A DNA stretch of 59,368 nt from Clostridia bacterium (GTDB lineage Bacteria; Bacillota; Clostridia; Christensenellales; Aristaeellaceae): assembly GCA_017936765.1 (NCBI GenBank), contig JAGBEX010000039.1, forward strand, positions 1 to 59,368. Direction: 5' to 3'. Positions 37,820-45,123 of this stretch are shown here, one piece after another. Position 1 is the first letter of the stretch. Each line of letters opens with the position of its first letter. A program made the translations under genes and the position numbers. Under the pieces are notes generated by a model. The model was not told where the DNA came from, did no database searches, and saw nothing but the letters and a program-made list of their open reading frames with translations.

Positions 37820-38017
37820 CGCTTTTTGCTTTCTCTCTGTCGGCCCACCGTGGGTATGCCCTGCACACCCCAGCCGTGGCAGCATCCGCCGAGTCTTTCG
37901 ACAACTGCCAATCCTCGTCACCCATGCGGCTTCTTCCGCAGCTCTGCCGCCCCGTGCCGGAACCTTTATCGTTCCGGCGGCAGCACAGCCCGACCTTCTG
38001 CCGCTGAGCCTGGCGCT
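37820..38017 (-). ncRNA. glmS-type self-cleaving ribozyme in the nagB leader
   Basis: Read on the minus strand, AGCGCCAGGCTC begins at 38017, with the expected cleavage between A (38017) and G (38016). Next comes an extended P1: GCTCA-GCGGC pairs with GCCGC-A-TGGGT, with an inserted GCCGGAAC/GTTCCGGC hairpin. Then come the conserved core blocks GACGAGGATTGGCAG, TTGTCGA, TCGGCGGATG and CTGCCACGGCTG (37922-37871), in which TGGCAG pairs with CTGCCA. A GGGTGTGC/GCATACCC hairpin and the A-rich ACAGAGAGAAAGC follow. This order and spacing match the GlcN-6-P-activated glmS ribozyme. Boundaries at the 3' end are approximate. It lies 155-352 bases upstream of nagB. Confidence 0.9.
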
Positions 38018-38065
38018 AACAGCCCTCCACCTTCTCCTTTCCGGAGCAGCTGCTTTACATATGTT

Positions 38066-38094
38066 ATTAAACCACAAAATGGCATAGAAATCAA
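38066..38094 (-). promoter_or_regulatory. Candidate promoter for the ribozyme-nagB transcript
   Basis: On the minus strand: TTGATT (38094-38089), 17-base spacer, TTTAAT (38071-38066). It lies just after the stop of the HTH-cytidylyltransferase gene and about 50 bases before the ribozyme cleavage site. Confidence 0.5.
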
Positions 38095-38107
38095 GTCCAG
38101 GCGGTCT

Positions 38108-39049
38108 TTACTCCCGCACCAGCGCCGCAAAAGCCGCCAGATCCTCCTCCCGCACCAATTTGATATTGTTGGTGCTGCCCTCGATGAAGTTGATGTCGTA
38201 CCCCAGGTTGTACAGCAGCATCGCGCAGCAGGACTCCATCAGCGGGTGCCGGGTCTGTGCCACCTTGTCGAACACCTCCCGCAGGAGGGACAGCCGGTGT
38301 GCCTCCGGGGATTGCAGGGCCACCAGGGTATCGCGGTTCACATACTGCGCCTTTTTCCCGGAGAGATTGAACTGCACATAGTCCTTCATGGCATGGCAGA
38401 TGGTGGCGCTGCCCTTTTCGGCACAGGCCTGGAGCAGGGTGGAAATGGTTTCCGGCCGTACCATGGGACGGGTGGATTCCTGGATGATCACCACATCCCT
38501 GGGGGCATAGCGTTCCCGGATATGGTCAAAGCCATTCTTCAGCGAGGCAATGCCCGTGCTGCCCGCGGGGATCAGCCCCTTCAGCTTGGTGATGCCGAAC
38601 TGGTCGGCATAAGCCCTCACAATGCCTTCCCAGCCCTTGAGGCACACCACGTAAATATCGTCCACCGCCGGGTGGCGTTGGTAGACCTCCATGCAATGCA
38701 CCAGAATGGGTTTGCCATGCACGTCGATGAACTGGCTGGGGATGTTCTGCCGGTTCCGGCCAGACTTGCCGCCGGCCAGGATCAGCACCACATTCTTGTT
38801 GCGCCGGGTGGGGGAGGTTTCCGGCACGGCGTTCACCGCAGGCGCCGGGGCATAGCCTGCGATCAGCGCCTCCACGGTGGTGTCCAGCACGTCTGCAAAG
38901 CGCTGCAGCTTCCGCTGGGACACATCGTTCTCCCCGGACTCGATCTTGGCAATGGTGGAGCGGGTCTTGTACCCCATGGCGTCCGCCAGCTCCTGCTGGG
39001 ACATCCGCAGCTCAAACCGCCGCTTTTTGATATTCGCACCCACGGGCAT
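38108..39049 (-). CDS. HTH (XRE)-IspD/TarI-like cytidylyltransferase fusion
   Basis: A 313-residue two-domain protein. Residues 4-65 form a Cro/CI-type helix-turn-helix (MSQQELADAMGYKTRSTIAKIE). Residues about 85-312 resemble IspD/TarI cytidylyltransferases: VVLILAGGKSGRNRQNIPSQFIDVHGKPIL (nucleotide loop, residues spread over about 87-116), IIQESTRPMV in place of the usual HDAARP, QSPEAHRL for QTPQ, and TNNIKLVREEDL for NIKIT-x-EDL. Several catalytic positions are altered, so it may sense nucleotide or alditol phosphate rather than catalyse, or do both. It is divergent from a LicC-like gene, and a perfect inverted repeat lies in its own promoter spacer, suggesting autoregulation. Confidence 0.85.
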   Translation of the reverse strand: MPVGANIKKRRFELRMSQQELADAMGYKTRSTIAKIESGENDVSQRKLQRFADVLDTTVEALIAGYAPAPAVNAVPETSPTRRNKNVVLILAGGKSGRNRQNIPSQFIDVHGKPILVHCMEVYQRHPAVDDIYVVCLKGWEGIVRAYADQFGITKLKGLIPAGSTGIASLKNGFDHIRERYAPRDVVIIQESTRPMVRPETISTLLQACAEKGSATICHAMKDYVQFNLSGKKAQYVNRDTLVALQSPEAHRLSLLREVFDKVAQTRHPLMESCCAMLLYNLGYDINFIEGSTNNIKLVREEDLAAFAALVRE

Positions 39050-39081
39050 GGAAAATCACCTCTGCTGTATCTGATGCGTAT

Positions 39082-39110
39082 ATTATAAATCAACAAGCGT
39101 TGATTTGCAA
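39082..39110 (-). promoter_or_regulatory. Promoter of the HTH-cytidylyltransferase gene
   Basis: On the minus strand: TTGCAA (39110-39105), 17-base spacer, TATAAT (39087-39082). The start codon is 33 bases further on. Confidence 0.7.
39087..39106. promoter_or_regulatory. Operator candidate: inverted repeat in the promoter spacer
   Basis: AAATCAAC (39087-39094), AAGC, GTTGATTT (39099-39106): perfect 8-bp arms occupying the spacer between -35 and -10 of the HTH-fusion gene. The divergent promoter starts 25 bases away. This is the best candidate binding site for the HTH domain. Confidence 0.65.
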
Positions 39111-39130
39111 GGAAATTTCAGCTGGTTTTG

Positions 39131-39159
39131 TTGACTTGCATGGTGATTTTTTATACAAT
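39131..39159 (+). promoter_or_regulatory. Promoter of the LicC-like/antiporter operon
   Basis: TTGACT (39131-39136), 17-base spacer, TACAAT (39154-39159). A CTGCGG/CCGCAG hairpin follows in the leader (about 39166-39185). Confidence 0.65.
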
Positions 39160-39213
39160 GCCCATGCTGCGGTATGAATGCCGCAGTCACTTACGCGAAA
39201 AGAGGTAATCCTG

Positions 39214-39954
39214 ATGAAAGTGATCATTTTCAATTCCGGCCTTGGCAATCGCATGGAGGCCTTCACGCAGCATAACCACAAGTCCATGGCGCGCCTGAAG
39301 AACGGCGAAACCATCTTCCACCGCCAGCTGCGCCTGCTGATCGCCGAGGGCGTGACGGATTTCATCATCACCACCGGCCCCTTTGAGGAGCAGCTCAAGG
39401 CCGAGGCGGCTGACTTCCCCCAGGCCAACTTCACCTTCGTCCGCAACGATATCTACATGAAGACCAACTATATCTATTCCATGTACCTGGCCCGGGAATA
39501 CATGGACGACGATATGATCTTCCTCCACGGCGACCTGGTGTTCAACCGCCGTCTGGTGCATGACGTGCTGGCCTGCAAGGAAAAGAACACCGCCACCGTG
39601 AACTTCAAGAAGGCGCTGCCGGAGAAGGACTTCAAGGGCCGCGTGCAGGATGGCAAGGTGCTGGAGGTCTCCATCAAGATCTTCGACGAGGACTGCTTCG
39701 CCTTCCAGCCCTTCTACAAGCTGGAAAAGGCTGCCGCCTCTGCCTGGATCGGCAAGGTGGTGGAGTTCATCCACAAGGGCGAGGACAAGTGCTATGCCGA
39801 GAACGCCCTCAACGAGATCTTCCCCGCGCTGAACATCCGTGCCTTCTCCTACGATGGCTACTACATCGACGAGATCGACAACCTGGACGACTACGCCCGC
39901 GTTACTGCGGAGATCCTGCCCTTCGACAAAGAGGACGAGGCCTATTTCGGTTAA
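39214..39954 (+). CDS. LicC-like nucleotidyltransferase
   Basis: A 246-residue nucleotidyltransferase similar in layout to choline-phosphate cytidylyltransferase LicC and related sugar-phosphate enzymes: an N-terminal nucleotide loop (IIFNSGLGNRMEAFT, less canonical than the usual AAGxGxR), the KTNYIYSMYLAREYM segment, FLHGDLVF as the metal-binding Asp motif, and EIDNLDDYA near the C-terminus. It would activate a phosphorylated small molecule as a CDP or UDP derivative. It is followed after 18 bases by an organophosphate antiporter and is divergent from the HTH-cytidylyltransferase fusion. The substrate is not determined. Confidence 0.8.
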   Translation: MKVIIFNSGLGNRMEAFTQHNHKSMARLKNGETIFHRQLRLLIAEGVTDFIITTGPFEEQLKAEAADFPQANFTFVRNDIYMKTNYIYSMYLAREYMDDDMIFLHGDLVFNRRLVHDVLACKEKNTATVNFKKALPEKDFKGRVQDGKVLEVSIKIFDEDCFAFQPFYKLEKAAASAWIGKVVEFIHKGEDKCYAENALNEIFPALNIRAFSYDGYYIDEIDNLDDYARVTAEILPFDKEDEAYFG

Positions 39955-39972
39955 TGTAAGGAGGAAAGCCCC

Positions 39973-41268
39973 ATGACTTCCCACACCTACGGCTATACCC
40001 CCAAGGAATACAGCAAATTCAAGGAATTCGCCTGGAAGATGCTCATCAGCTTCGGCCTGACCTATATGTTCTTCTATAACGGCCGACAGAACATCAACCT
40101 GGTGCTGACCCAGATGGCCGAGGGGCTTGGCTCCACCACAGCGGCCATGGGCGTGGTGTCCTCGGCGCTGTTCTGGTGCTATGCCTTCGGCCAGCTGATC
40201 AACGGCCGCCTGGGCGCCTACTTTGGCTACAAGCGCTTCATGATGTTCGGCGTGGCGGCCTCCGCCATCCTGAACGTGATCATCTCCTTCCAGCACTCCA
40301 TCCCGGTGATCGCCGTGCTGTGGGGACTCAACGGCTACTGCCAGTCCATGGTGTGGTCCAATGGCGTGGGCGTGCTGAACAAGTGGTGGCCCAAGGAAAA
40401 GCGCGGCTTTGCCTCCGGCCTGGCCACAGCCTTCTCCGGCGTGGCGCAGGTGGTGACCTACCTCACCATTCTGGGCTGCATGGAGCTGAACCCCGATTGG
40501 GGCTGGCGCGCCGCCTTCCGCTATCCCATGATCCCCATGGTGCTGATGCTCATCGCCTTCGCGGTGTTCTTCAAGACCAAGCCCGAGGACATCGGCCTGA
40601 AGCCCTTTGAGGAGATCGACCAGGAGGCCGCCCAGCGCGACGCCGCCCTGGAAAAGGAGATCAGCAAGAAGGGCTACCTCTACCCCTACAAGGTGCTGTT
40701 CTCCGAACCCAAGGTCATTGTGTTCTGCCTGATCTCCGCCATTGCCGGTGTTGGCCGCTATGGCCTGCTGACCTGGATCCCCACCTATTTCACCGAGTCC
40801 ATGGGCCTGTCCATCAAGGAGGGCATCTTCTCCGCCATCCTGCTGCCCGCAGGCCAGGCCTGCGCCATGTTCGTGTTCCCCTTCATCACCGATAAGGTCT
40901 TCAAGGGCAAGCGCGAACCCATGCTGGCCCTGGCTTCCATCGTGACCTTCATCGGTATGCTGGCCTTCCCCTTCATCAAGAGCCAGGCGCCCGCCTCCCT
41001 GATGCTGCTGTTGGTGGGCATCTCCGGCATGGTCACCGGCGTGATCTGGGCCGTGGCTGGCGACATGGGCGGCCGCGCCTTCTCCTCCACCATCGTGGGC
41101 ATCCTGGACTGGGCGGTTTACATGGGCGCCGCCATCCAGGCCAGCGCCTTCGGCTGGGTGAAGGACTCCTTCGGCTGGCCCGCCGTGTTCATCACCATCG
41201 GCGTGTTGTACATCGTGATGCTGGTGCTGACGCTGCTGGCGCGCAAGATGAAGATGACCAAGGTGTAA
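39973..41268 (+). CDS. OPA-type major facilitator, organophosphate:phosphate antiporter
   Basis: A 431-residue transporter with 12 hydrophobic segments, similar to GlpT/UhpT. Family features include FGLTYMFFYNGRQNINLV in helix 1 with an arginine, GQLINGRLGAYFGYKRFM, GVLNKWWPKEKRGFASGLATA (the GlpT signature region) and RYGLLTWIPTYF in the second half with its arginine. GlpT-type carriers exchange glycerol-3-phosphate or other organophosphates for phosphate. With the LicC-like gene upstream it could bring in the alditol or amino-alcohol phosphate that is then activated. AAGGAGGAAAGCCCC lies before the ATG. Confidence 0.88.
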   Translation: MTSHTYGYTPKEYSKFKEFAWKMLISFGLTYMFFYNGRQNINLVLTQMAEGLGSTTAAMGVVSSALFWCYAFGQLINGRLGAYFGYKRFMMFGVAASAILNVIISFQHSIPVIAVLWGLNGYCQSMVWSNGVGVLNKWWPKEKRGFASGLATAFSGVAQVVTYLTILGCMELNPDWGWRAAFRYPMIPMVLMLIAFAVFFKTKPEDIGLKPFEEIDQEAAQRDAALEKEISKKGYLYPYKVLFSEPKVIVFCLISAIAGVGRYGLLTWIPTYFTESMGLSIKEGIFSAILLPAGQACAMFVFPFITDKVFKGKREPMLALASIVTFIGMLAFPFIKSQAPASLMLLLVGISGMVTGVIWAVAGDMGGRAFSSTIVGILDWAVYMGAAIQASAFGWVKDSFGWPAVFITIGVLYIVMLVLTLLARKMKMTKV

Positions 41269-41768
41269 GCAACAAGAAGGATTCCCTGTTCAGTTCACAA
41301 CGGATGATAAGATCGCGGTATCTTATTGCCGGGTTATACATTTCATAAACTGTGTTAAGTTCATTGATTGCTACGCAAACCAGATCAAAAGAAAGAACAA
41401 CGTTTTCAAGAAACTAATTAAGGCTGCTGGAATCTTATATATTCCTGTATACCCAATTCCTCTAACGGGCTTGAAGGGATAAGCCTGGCTTCGTGGTTGG
41501 ATTGCGAAGAATCAAAAAGAAAGGAAGGAAAGCAAGAGCTTGCACCGTAACCTGTCCTATGCATGGATGGTAACTTACCTCTCTGTCCGTTACGGTGTGG
41601 AGAGCCAAGAGGTTAAGGAAGCCTTGAAGAGTAAAGCTCTGTCTAAATCGAAGGATGTCTCCTGTGTCTTTGCAAAGACCTACTTCCTGAATAAAGTGTC
41701 CTGAGTGTCAGAAGTACACTGAAGAGAACGAAGAACGTTCGAAACCGGTTGTAGTCAAGTGGAAATAG
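41267..41768 (+). pseudogene. Degenerate reading frame at the island border
   Basis: A lysine-rich frame runs from the antiporter stop with an in-frame TAA at 41480 and a TGA at 41702. A shift at the latter would continue as KCPECQKYTEENEERSKPVV to a TAG at 41768. Segments such as AWLRGWIAKNQKERKESKSL and YAWMVTYLSVRYGVESQEVK look like real protein. I cannot name the family. Base composition is AT-rich, matching the island that follows. Treated as decayed gene debris. Confidence 0.35.
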
Positions 41769-41868
41769 ATGGATTTACGGACTGCGAACACATTGTACCT
41801 ATTTGATATGGATGGGTTGAGTAGAATCTTTATCATTATTGGCACAGCGCAGTTTTTTGGATGATCTA

Positions 41869-41897
41869 TTGCCACTTCGTTTTTTTTGTTGTATAAT
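41869..41897 (+). promoter_or_regulatory. Promoter of the polysaccharide island operon
   Basis: TTGCCA (41869-41874), 17-base spacer, TATAAT (41892-41897). A leader of about 300 bases follows. I support no gene in 41769-42208, although short frames exist there. Confidence 0.7.
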
Positions 41898-41904
41898 AAA
41901 TATG

Positions 41905-41924
41905 AGTAGATACATGTATCTACT
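41905..41924. promoter_or_regulatory. Operator candidate: 20-base perfect palindrome
   Basis: AGTAGATACATGTATCTACT begins eight bases after the -10 element, where a bound repressor would block early transcription of the glycan operon. Confidence 0.6.
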
Positions 41925-42208
41925 GGGTGAAAATGGCGGACATATTGATAAGGAGTTGCGAGCATTCTTTTCAAGGAGGAAAGAGAACAGCTTATCATAG
42001 TCCAAGTAAATTGCTTACCCCCGAAAACGATTTGCGACGATGGAGAGAACATAAACATCGTGACGGTTTGATTTTCCTGAGCATTGTCGAAAAGAGAAAT
42101 GTATGGGAGATATCATATAGAATAATCTAGATTATAGAAATAGCAAAGCTTTGATTTCAAAATGGAAGAGAAATTATAAGCATAGGGGGTGTATAATTAG
42201 GAAGGATA

Positions 42209-43384
42209 ATGCCAGATATGGATAAGCGACTATGCCATGTTTTGCTGGTTTATCGGGATATGATCCCGTCTATTAGGCTGTGCGGCCATGGTCAAATGCA
42301 ATGGCTGGCGAAAATGAAGCATATAGAATATCGTGCAACACCGATAGCTCGATTGAAGCAAGCGGAGATTGACTGGGCCGATGTCGTGTTATTGGGGCGG
42401 CTGGACAACTGGTTTGAGCTACAGGTTGCGTATCAGCTTCATCATGCAGGAAAATACCTGATTTATGTCATGGATGATGATTTGCTGAATGTCCCGCAAG
42501 GTTTGGGTGTGTCAGCATATTATCGAAATGAAAAGGTAAAGCGGCGCATACGGAAAATGATAGATATGAGTCAAGCAGTATTGTCTACATCAGCAGTAAT
42601 TTTGGAAAAGTACGCTAAGACTGGTGTAAAAAAAGCCATTCTTACCGATGGGTATTTGATGGGAAGCGGATGCAAGGGGGTGAGACAAGGAAAAGGAGAA
42701 ATAAGAATCGGTTTCGCAGGCTCGGCGGATCGCCTGGTAGACGTTGAACGGATTCTGGCAGCTTCATTATTCCGGATAAAAGAAGAGTATCAGGAGCGGG
42801 TTCAGTTTGAGTTCTTTGGTGTACAGCCAAGCTTTGCAAAGGGAATTGGTGCCAGAATGATACCGTATACGGATACTTATGAAAATTATCGTCATAAGTT
42901 GATGGAAAGGAATTGGGATATCGGGTTGGCGCCCATGCCTGATACAGAGTTCCACGCATGTAAATATATCAATAAGTTTATTGAATACGCTTCGGCGGAC
43001 ATAGTTGGTGTTTTTTCGAGGGTAAAACCCTATATACGCATGGAAGACACACCGGATATAGCGGTGCTGTGCGATAACAATGAAGAAAGCTGGTATCAAG
43101 CAATTAAGGCGTTGATAGATAATCCGGAGAGGTGTTATCAGATACGCGAGAAGGCTTGTAAATATATCCAAGAAAGATTTGTGCTTGACGTGGTAGCGGT
43201 GCGTTTGAAAGAAGATATGCAGGACGTATTTGAATTTCGGGCACCAAAGTTGCGACGACGAAATCCTTTGTTTTTTTTGAGAACAGCAGGGACGCTTTCT
43301 AGAATGGCAGATATACTAACAGTATACGGATGGGAAACGATTCCACGGGCTATTCGGAAAATCAAGCGCAATATGTGCAAATGA
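42209..43384 (+). CDS. Glycosyltransferase (GT-B-like)
   Basis: A 391-residue probable glycosyltransferase with a GT-B-like layout. The N-terminal half ends near YVMDDDLLNVPQG; the C-terminal half has RIGFAGSADRLVDVERIL, VQFEFFGVQPSF, WDIGLAPMPDTEFHACKYIN and KFIEYASADIVGVFS, a donor-site pattern shared with the gene at 45120, so the two are paralogues. No signal peptide is seen; it is probably membrane-associated on the cytoplasmic side. It is the first gene of the AT-rich export operon. AGGAAGGATA precedes the ATG. Donor and acceptor sugars are unknown. Confidence 0.82.
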   Translation: MPDMDKRLCHVLLVYRDMIPSIRLCGHGQMQWLAKMKHIEYRATPIARLKQAEIDWADVVLLGRLDNWFELQVAYQLHHAGKYLIYVMDDDLLNVPQGLGVSAYYRNEKVKRRIRKMIDMSQAVLSTSAVILEKYAKTGVKKAILTDGYLMGSGCKGVRQGKGEIRIGFAGSADRLVDVERILAASLFRIKEEYQERVQFEFFGVQPSFAKGIGARMIPYTDTYENYRHKLMERNWDIGLAPMPDTEFHACKYINKFIEYASADIVGVFSRVKPYIRMEDTPDIAVLCDNNEESWYQAIKALIDNPERCYQIREKACKYIQERFVLDVVAVRLKEDMQDVFEFRAPKLRRRNPLFFLRTAGTLSRMADILTVYGWETIPRAIRKIKRNMCK

Positions 43385-43451
43385 AATGTGTTACCATCAG
43401 ATGCAAAACGCATTTGAGAATAAAAGCAAAGTAACGAAAGGGAGAGTTGCG

Positions 43452-44588
43452 ATGTCTATTCAGGTATTAAAGCCTAAGTTTCATGTTGATGAGTGCCTTG
43501 AAGCTGTTAAGGAATGCTTGGAAAAAGGTTGGACAGGAATGGGTTTTAAGACTGTGGAGATGGAAGAAGAGTGGAAACGCTACACAGGACATAAATATGC
43601 GTATTATCTGAACTCCAATACAGTTGGATTGCATCTTGCTGTTCAGATTCTGAAAATGCAGAATAACTGGCAGGATGGCGACGAAATCATTTCTACGCCG
43701 ATCACTTTTGTATCTACCAATCATGCAATTCTATATGAAAATATGCATGTAACATTTGCAGATGTGGACGAATATCTCTGCCTTGATCCGCAAGATGTGG
43801 AAAAGAAAATTACGGAGAAAACGCGAGCTGTGATTTTTGTTGGTTACGGCGGACGCGTTGGCCAGTTGGAAAAAATAGTTGAGATCTGCAAAAAGCATGG
43901 GCTTAAGCTCATCTTGGATGCAGCTCATATGAGTGGCACACGTGTAAACGGAGTTTTCCCTGGCACGTGGGAAGGTGTGGATGTGACGGTATATTCTTAC
44001 CAGGCGGTTAAAAATCTGGCTACTGGCGACAGCGGAATGATCTGTTTCCAGGACGAAAAAAGTGATAAGATGGCACGTCAAATTGCATGGCTGGGCATTA
44101 ACAAGGATACCTATGCAAGAGCAAACAAAGGCACGTATTCCTGGAAGTATGATGTGGATTACGTAGGGTATAAGTATAATGGTAATGCCATCATGGCTGC
44201 AATTGCTCTTGTTCAGTTGAAGTATCTGGATGAAGAAAATGCGCGTCGTCGAGAAATCGTGAAGATGTATACAGAGGGATTCAAAAACAATCCGCTGATC
44301 AAAGAAGTGCCGGCTCCGTACGCGGATGAATGCGCTTATCATATCTATGAACTGATTGTGCCAGACCGCGAAGCACTTCTTGACGAACTCGCGAAGCACG
44401 ATATCTATGGTGGCGTACACTATCGAGACAATACTGAATACAGCATGTATAAGTATGCAAACGGAACTTGCCCTTACGCTCATGAAGTTAGCCAGCACCT
44501 GATTACGCTGCCGCTTCATATGTGGTTGACCAATGAAGATGTGCAGAATATTATTGATGTAGTAAACGGGTTTGTGAAGTATGAGTGA
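43452..44588 (+). CDS. DegT/DnrJ/EryC1/StrS-type sugar aminotransferase
   Basis: A 378-residue PLP enzyme that transaminates nucleotide-linked keto sugars. Visible features: the N-terminal KGWTGMGFKTVEMEEEW, YYLNSNTVGLHLAV (cofactor phosphate site), STPITFVSTNHAI, LILDAAHMSG (PLP-binding Asp), SYQAVKNLATGDSG with the Schiff-base lysine, and the C-terminal YHIYELIVPDRE and HDIYGGVHYRDN. With dTDP-4-keto-6-deoxyglucose from RfbB available, a 4-amino-4,6-dideoxy sugar is a plausible product. The following acetyltransferase overlaps it by eight bases. The start at 43452 is preceded by AAAGGGAGAG. Confidence 0.95.
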   Translation: MSIQVLKPKFHVDECLEAVKECLEKGWTGMGFKTVEMEEEWKRYTGHKYAYYLNSNTVGLHLAVQILKMQNNWQDGDEIISTPITFVSTNHAILYENMHVTFADVDEYLCLDPQDVEKKITEKTRAVIFVGYGGRVGQLEKIVEICKKHGLKLILDAAHMSGTRVNGVFPGTWEGVDVTVYSYQAVKNLATGDSGMICFQDEKSDKMARQIAWLGINKDTYARANKGTYSWKYDVDYVGYKYNGNAIMAAIALVQLKYLDEENARRREIVKMYTEGFKNNPLIKEVPAPYADECAYHIYELIVPDREALLDELAKHDIYGGVHYRDNTEYSMYKYANGTCPYAHEVSQHLITLPLHMWLTNEDVQNIIDVVNGFVKYE

Positions 44589-45123
44589 GAAAAGGCTTAT
44601 TGGAGAAAAAGCGATTCTTCGCTCAATTACGATGGAGGATACTCCATTAATCGTAAAATGGCGTAGTTTGCCATCGGTATACAATCATCTGTATACGCGA
44701 GGCCCATTGTTAGCAGAACAGCATATTAAGTGGATGCAGACAAGGGTGATGACTGGACAGTGCCATCAGTTTATCATTGAGGATGCAAAAACGGGTATGC
44801 CGGTTGGAAGTGTGTTTATAAAAAATATTGATTATGAAAGCAAAAAAGGTGAATATGGTATCTTTATTGGAGAAGAGGCGGCACGTGGAAGGGGAATTGG
44901 CAGTGATGCGGCTCGGCTGATTCTTTCCTATGGCTTCAAGGAAATCGGTTTGAATAGAATCTATCTGTCGGTCTTTGCAAAAAATCGTATTGCAATTGAA
45001 AGCTATAAGCGTGCAGGATTCCGTGAGGAGGGAATGCTACGGGAAGACTACTATGCAGATGGACAATATGATGACATCTTGCTGATGAGTATTCTTCGGA
45101 AAGAGTGGGAGAAGGCAGAATGA
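44581..45123 (+). CDS. GNAT acetyltransferase, probable amino-sugar N-acetyltransferase
   Basis: A 180-residue RimJ/RimL-type GNAT protein resembling PseH/WecD-like amino-sugar acetyltransferases. Acetyl-CoA motif A is IFIGEEAARGRGIGSDAARL (about residues 94-113), followed by LNRIYLSVFAKNRIAIESYK and RAGFREEGMLRE. It overlaps the aminotransferase gene by eight bases, so it probably acetylates the amino group that enzyme installs. A ribosomal-protein acetyltransferase role is the alternative, less likely given the context. Confidence 0.88.
   Translation: MSEKRLIGEKAILRSITMEDTPLIVKWRSLPSVYNHLYTRGPLLAEQHIKWMQTRVMTGQCHQFIIEDAKTGMPVGSVFIKNIDYESKKGEYGIFIGEEAARGRGIGSDAARLILSYGFKEIGLNRIYLSVFAKNRIAIESYKRAGFREEGMLREDYYADGQYDDILLMSILRKEWEKAE

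Noticed and set aside
41927..42130. A 67-codon frame in the island leader
   Set aside because: It lacks a suitable ribosome site, has no recognisable features, and overlaps competing short frames; coding is not supported.
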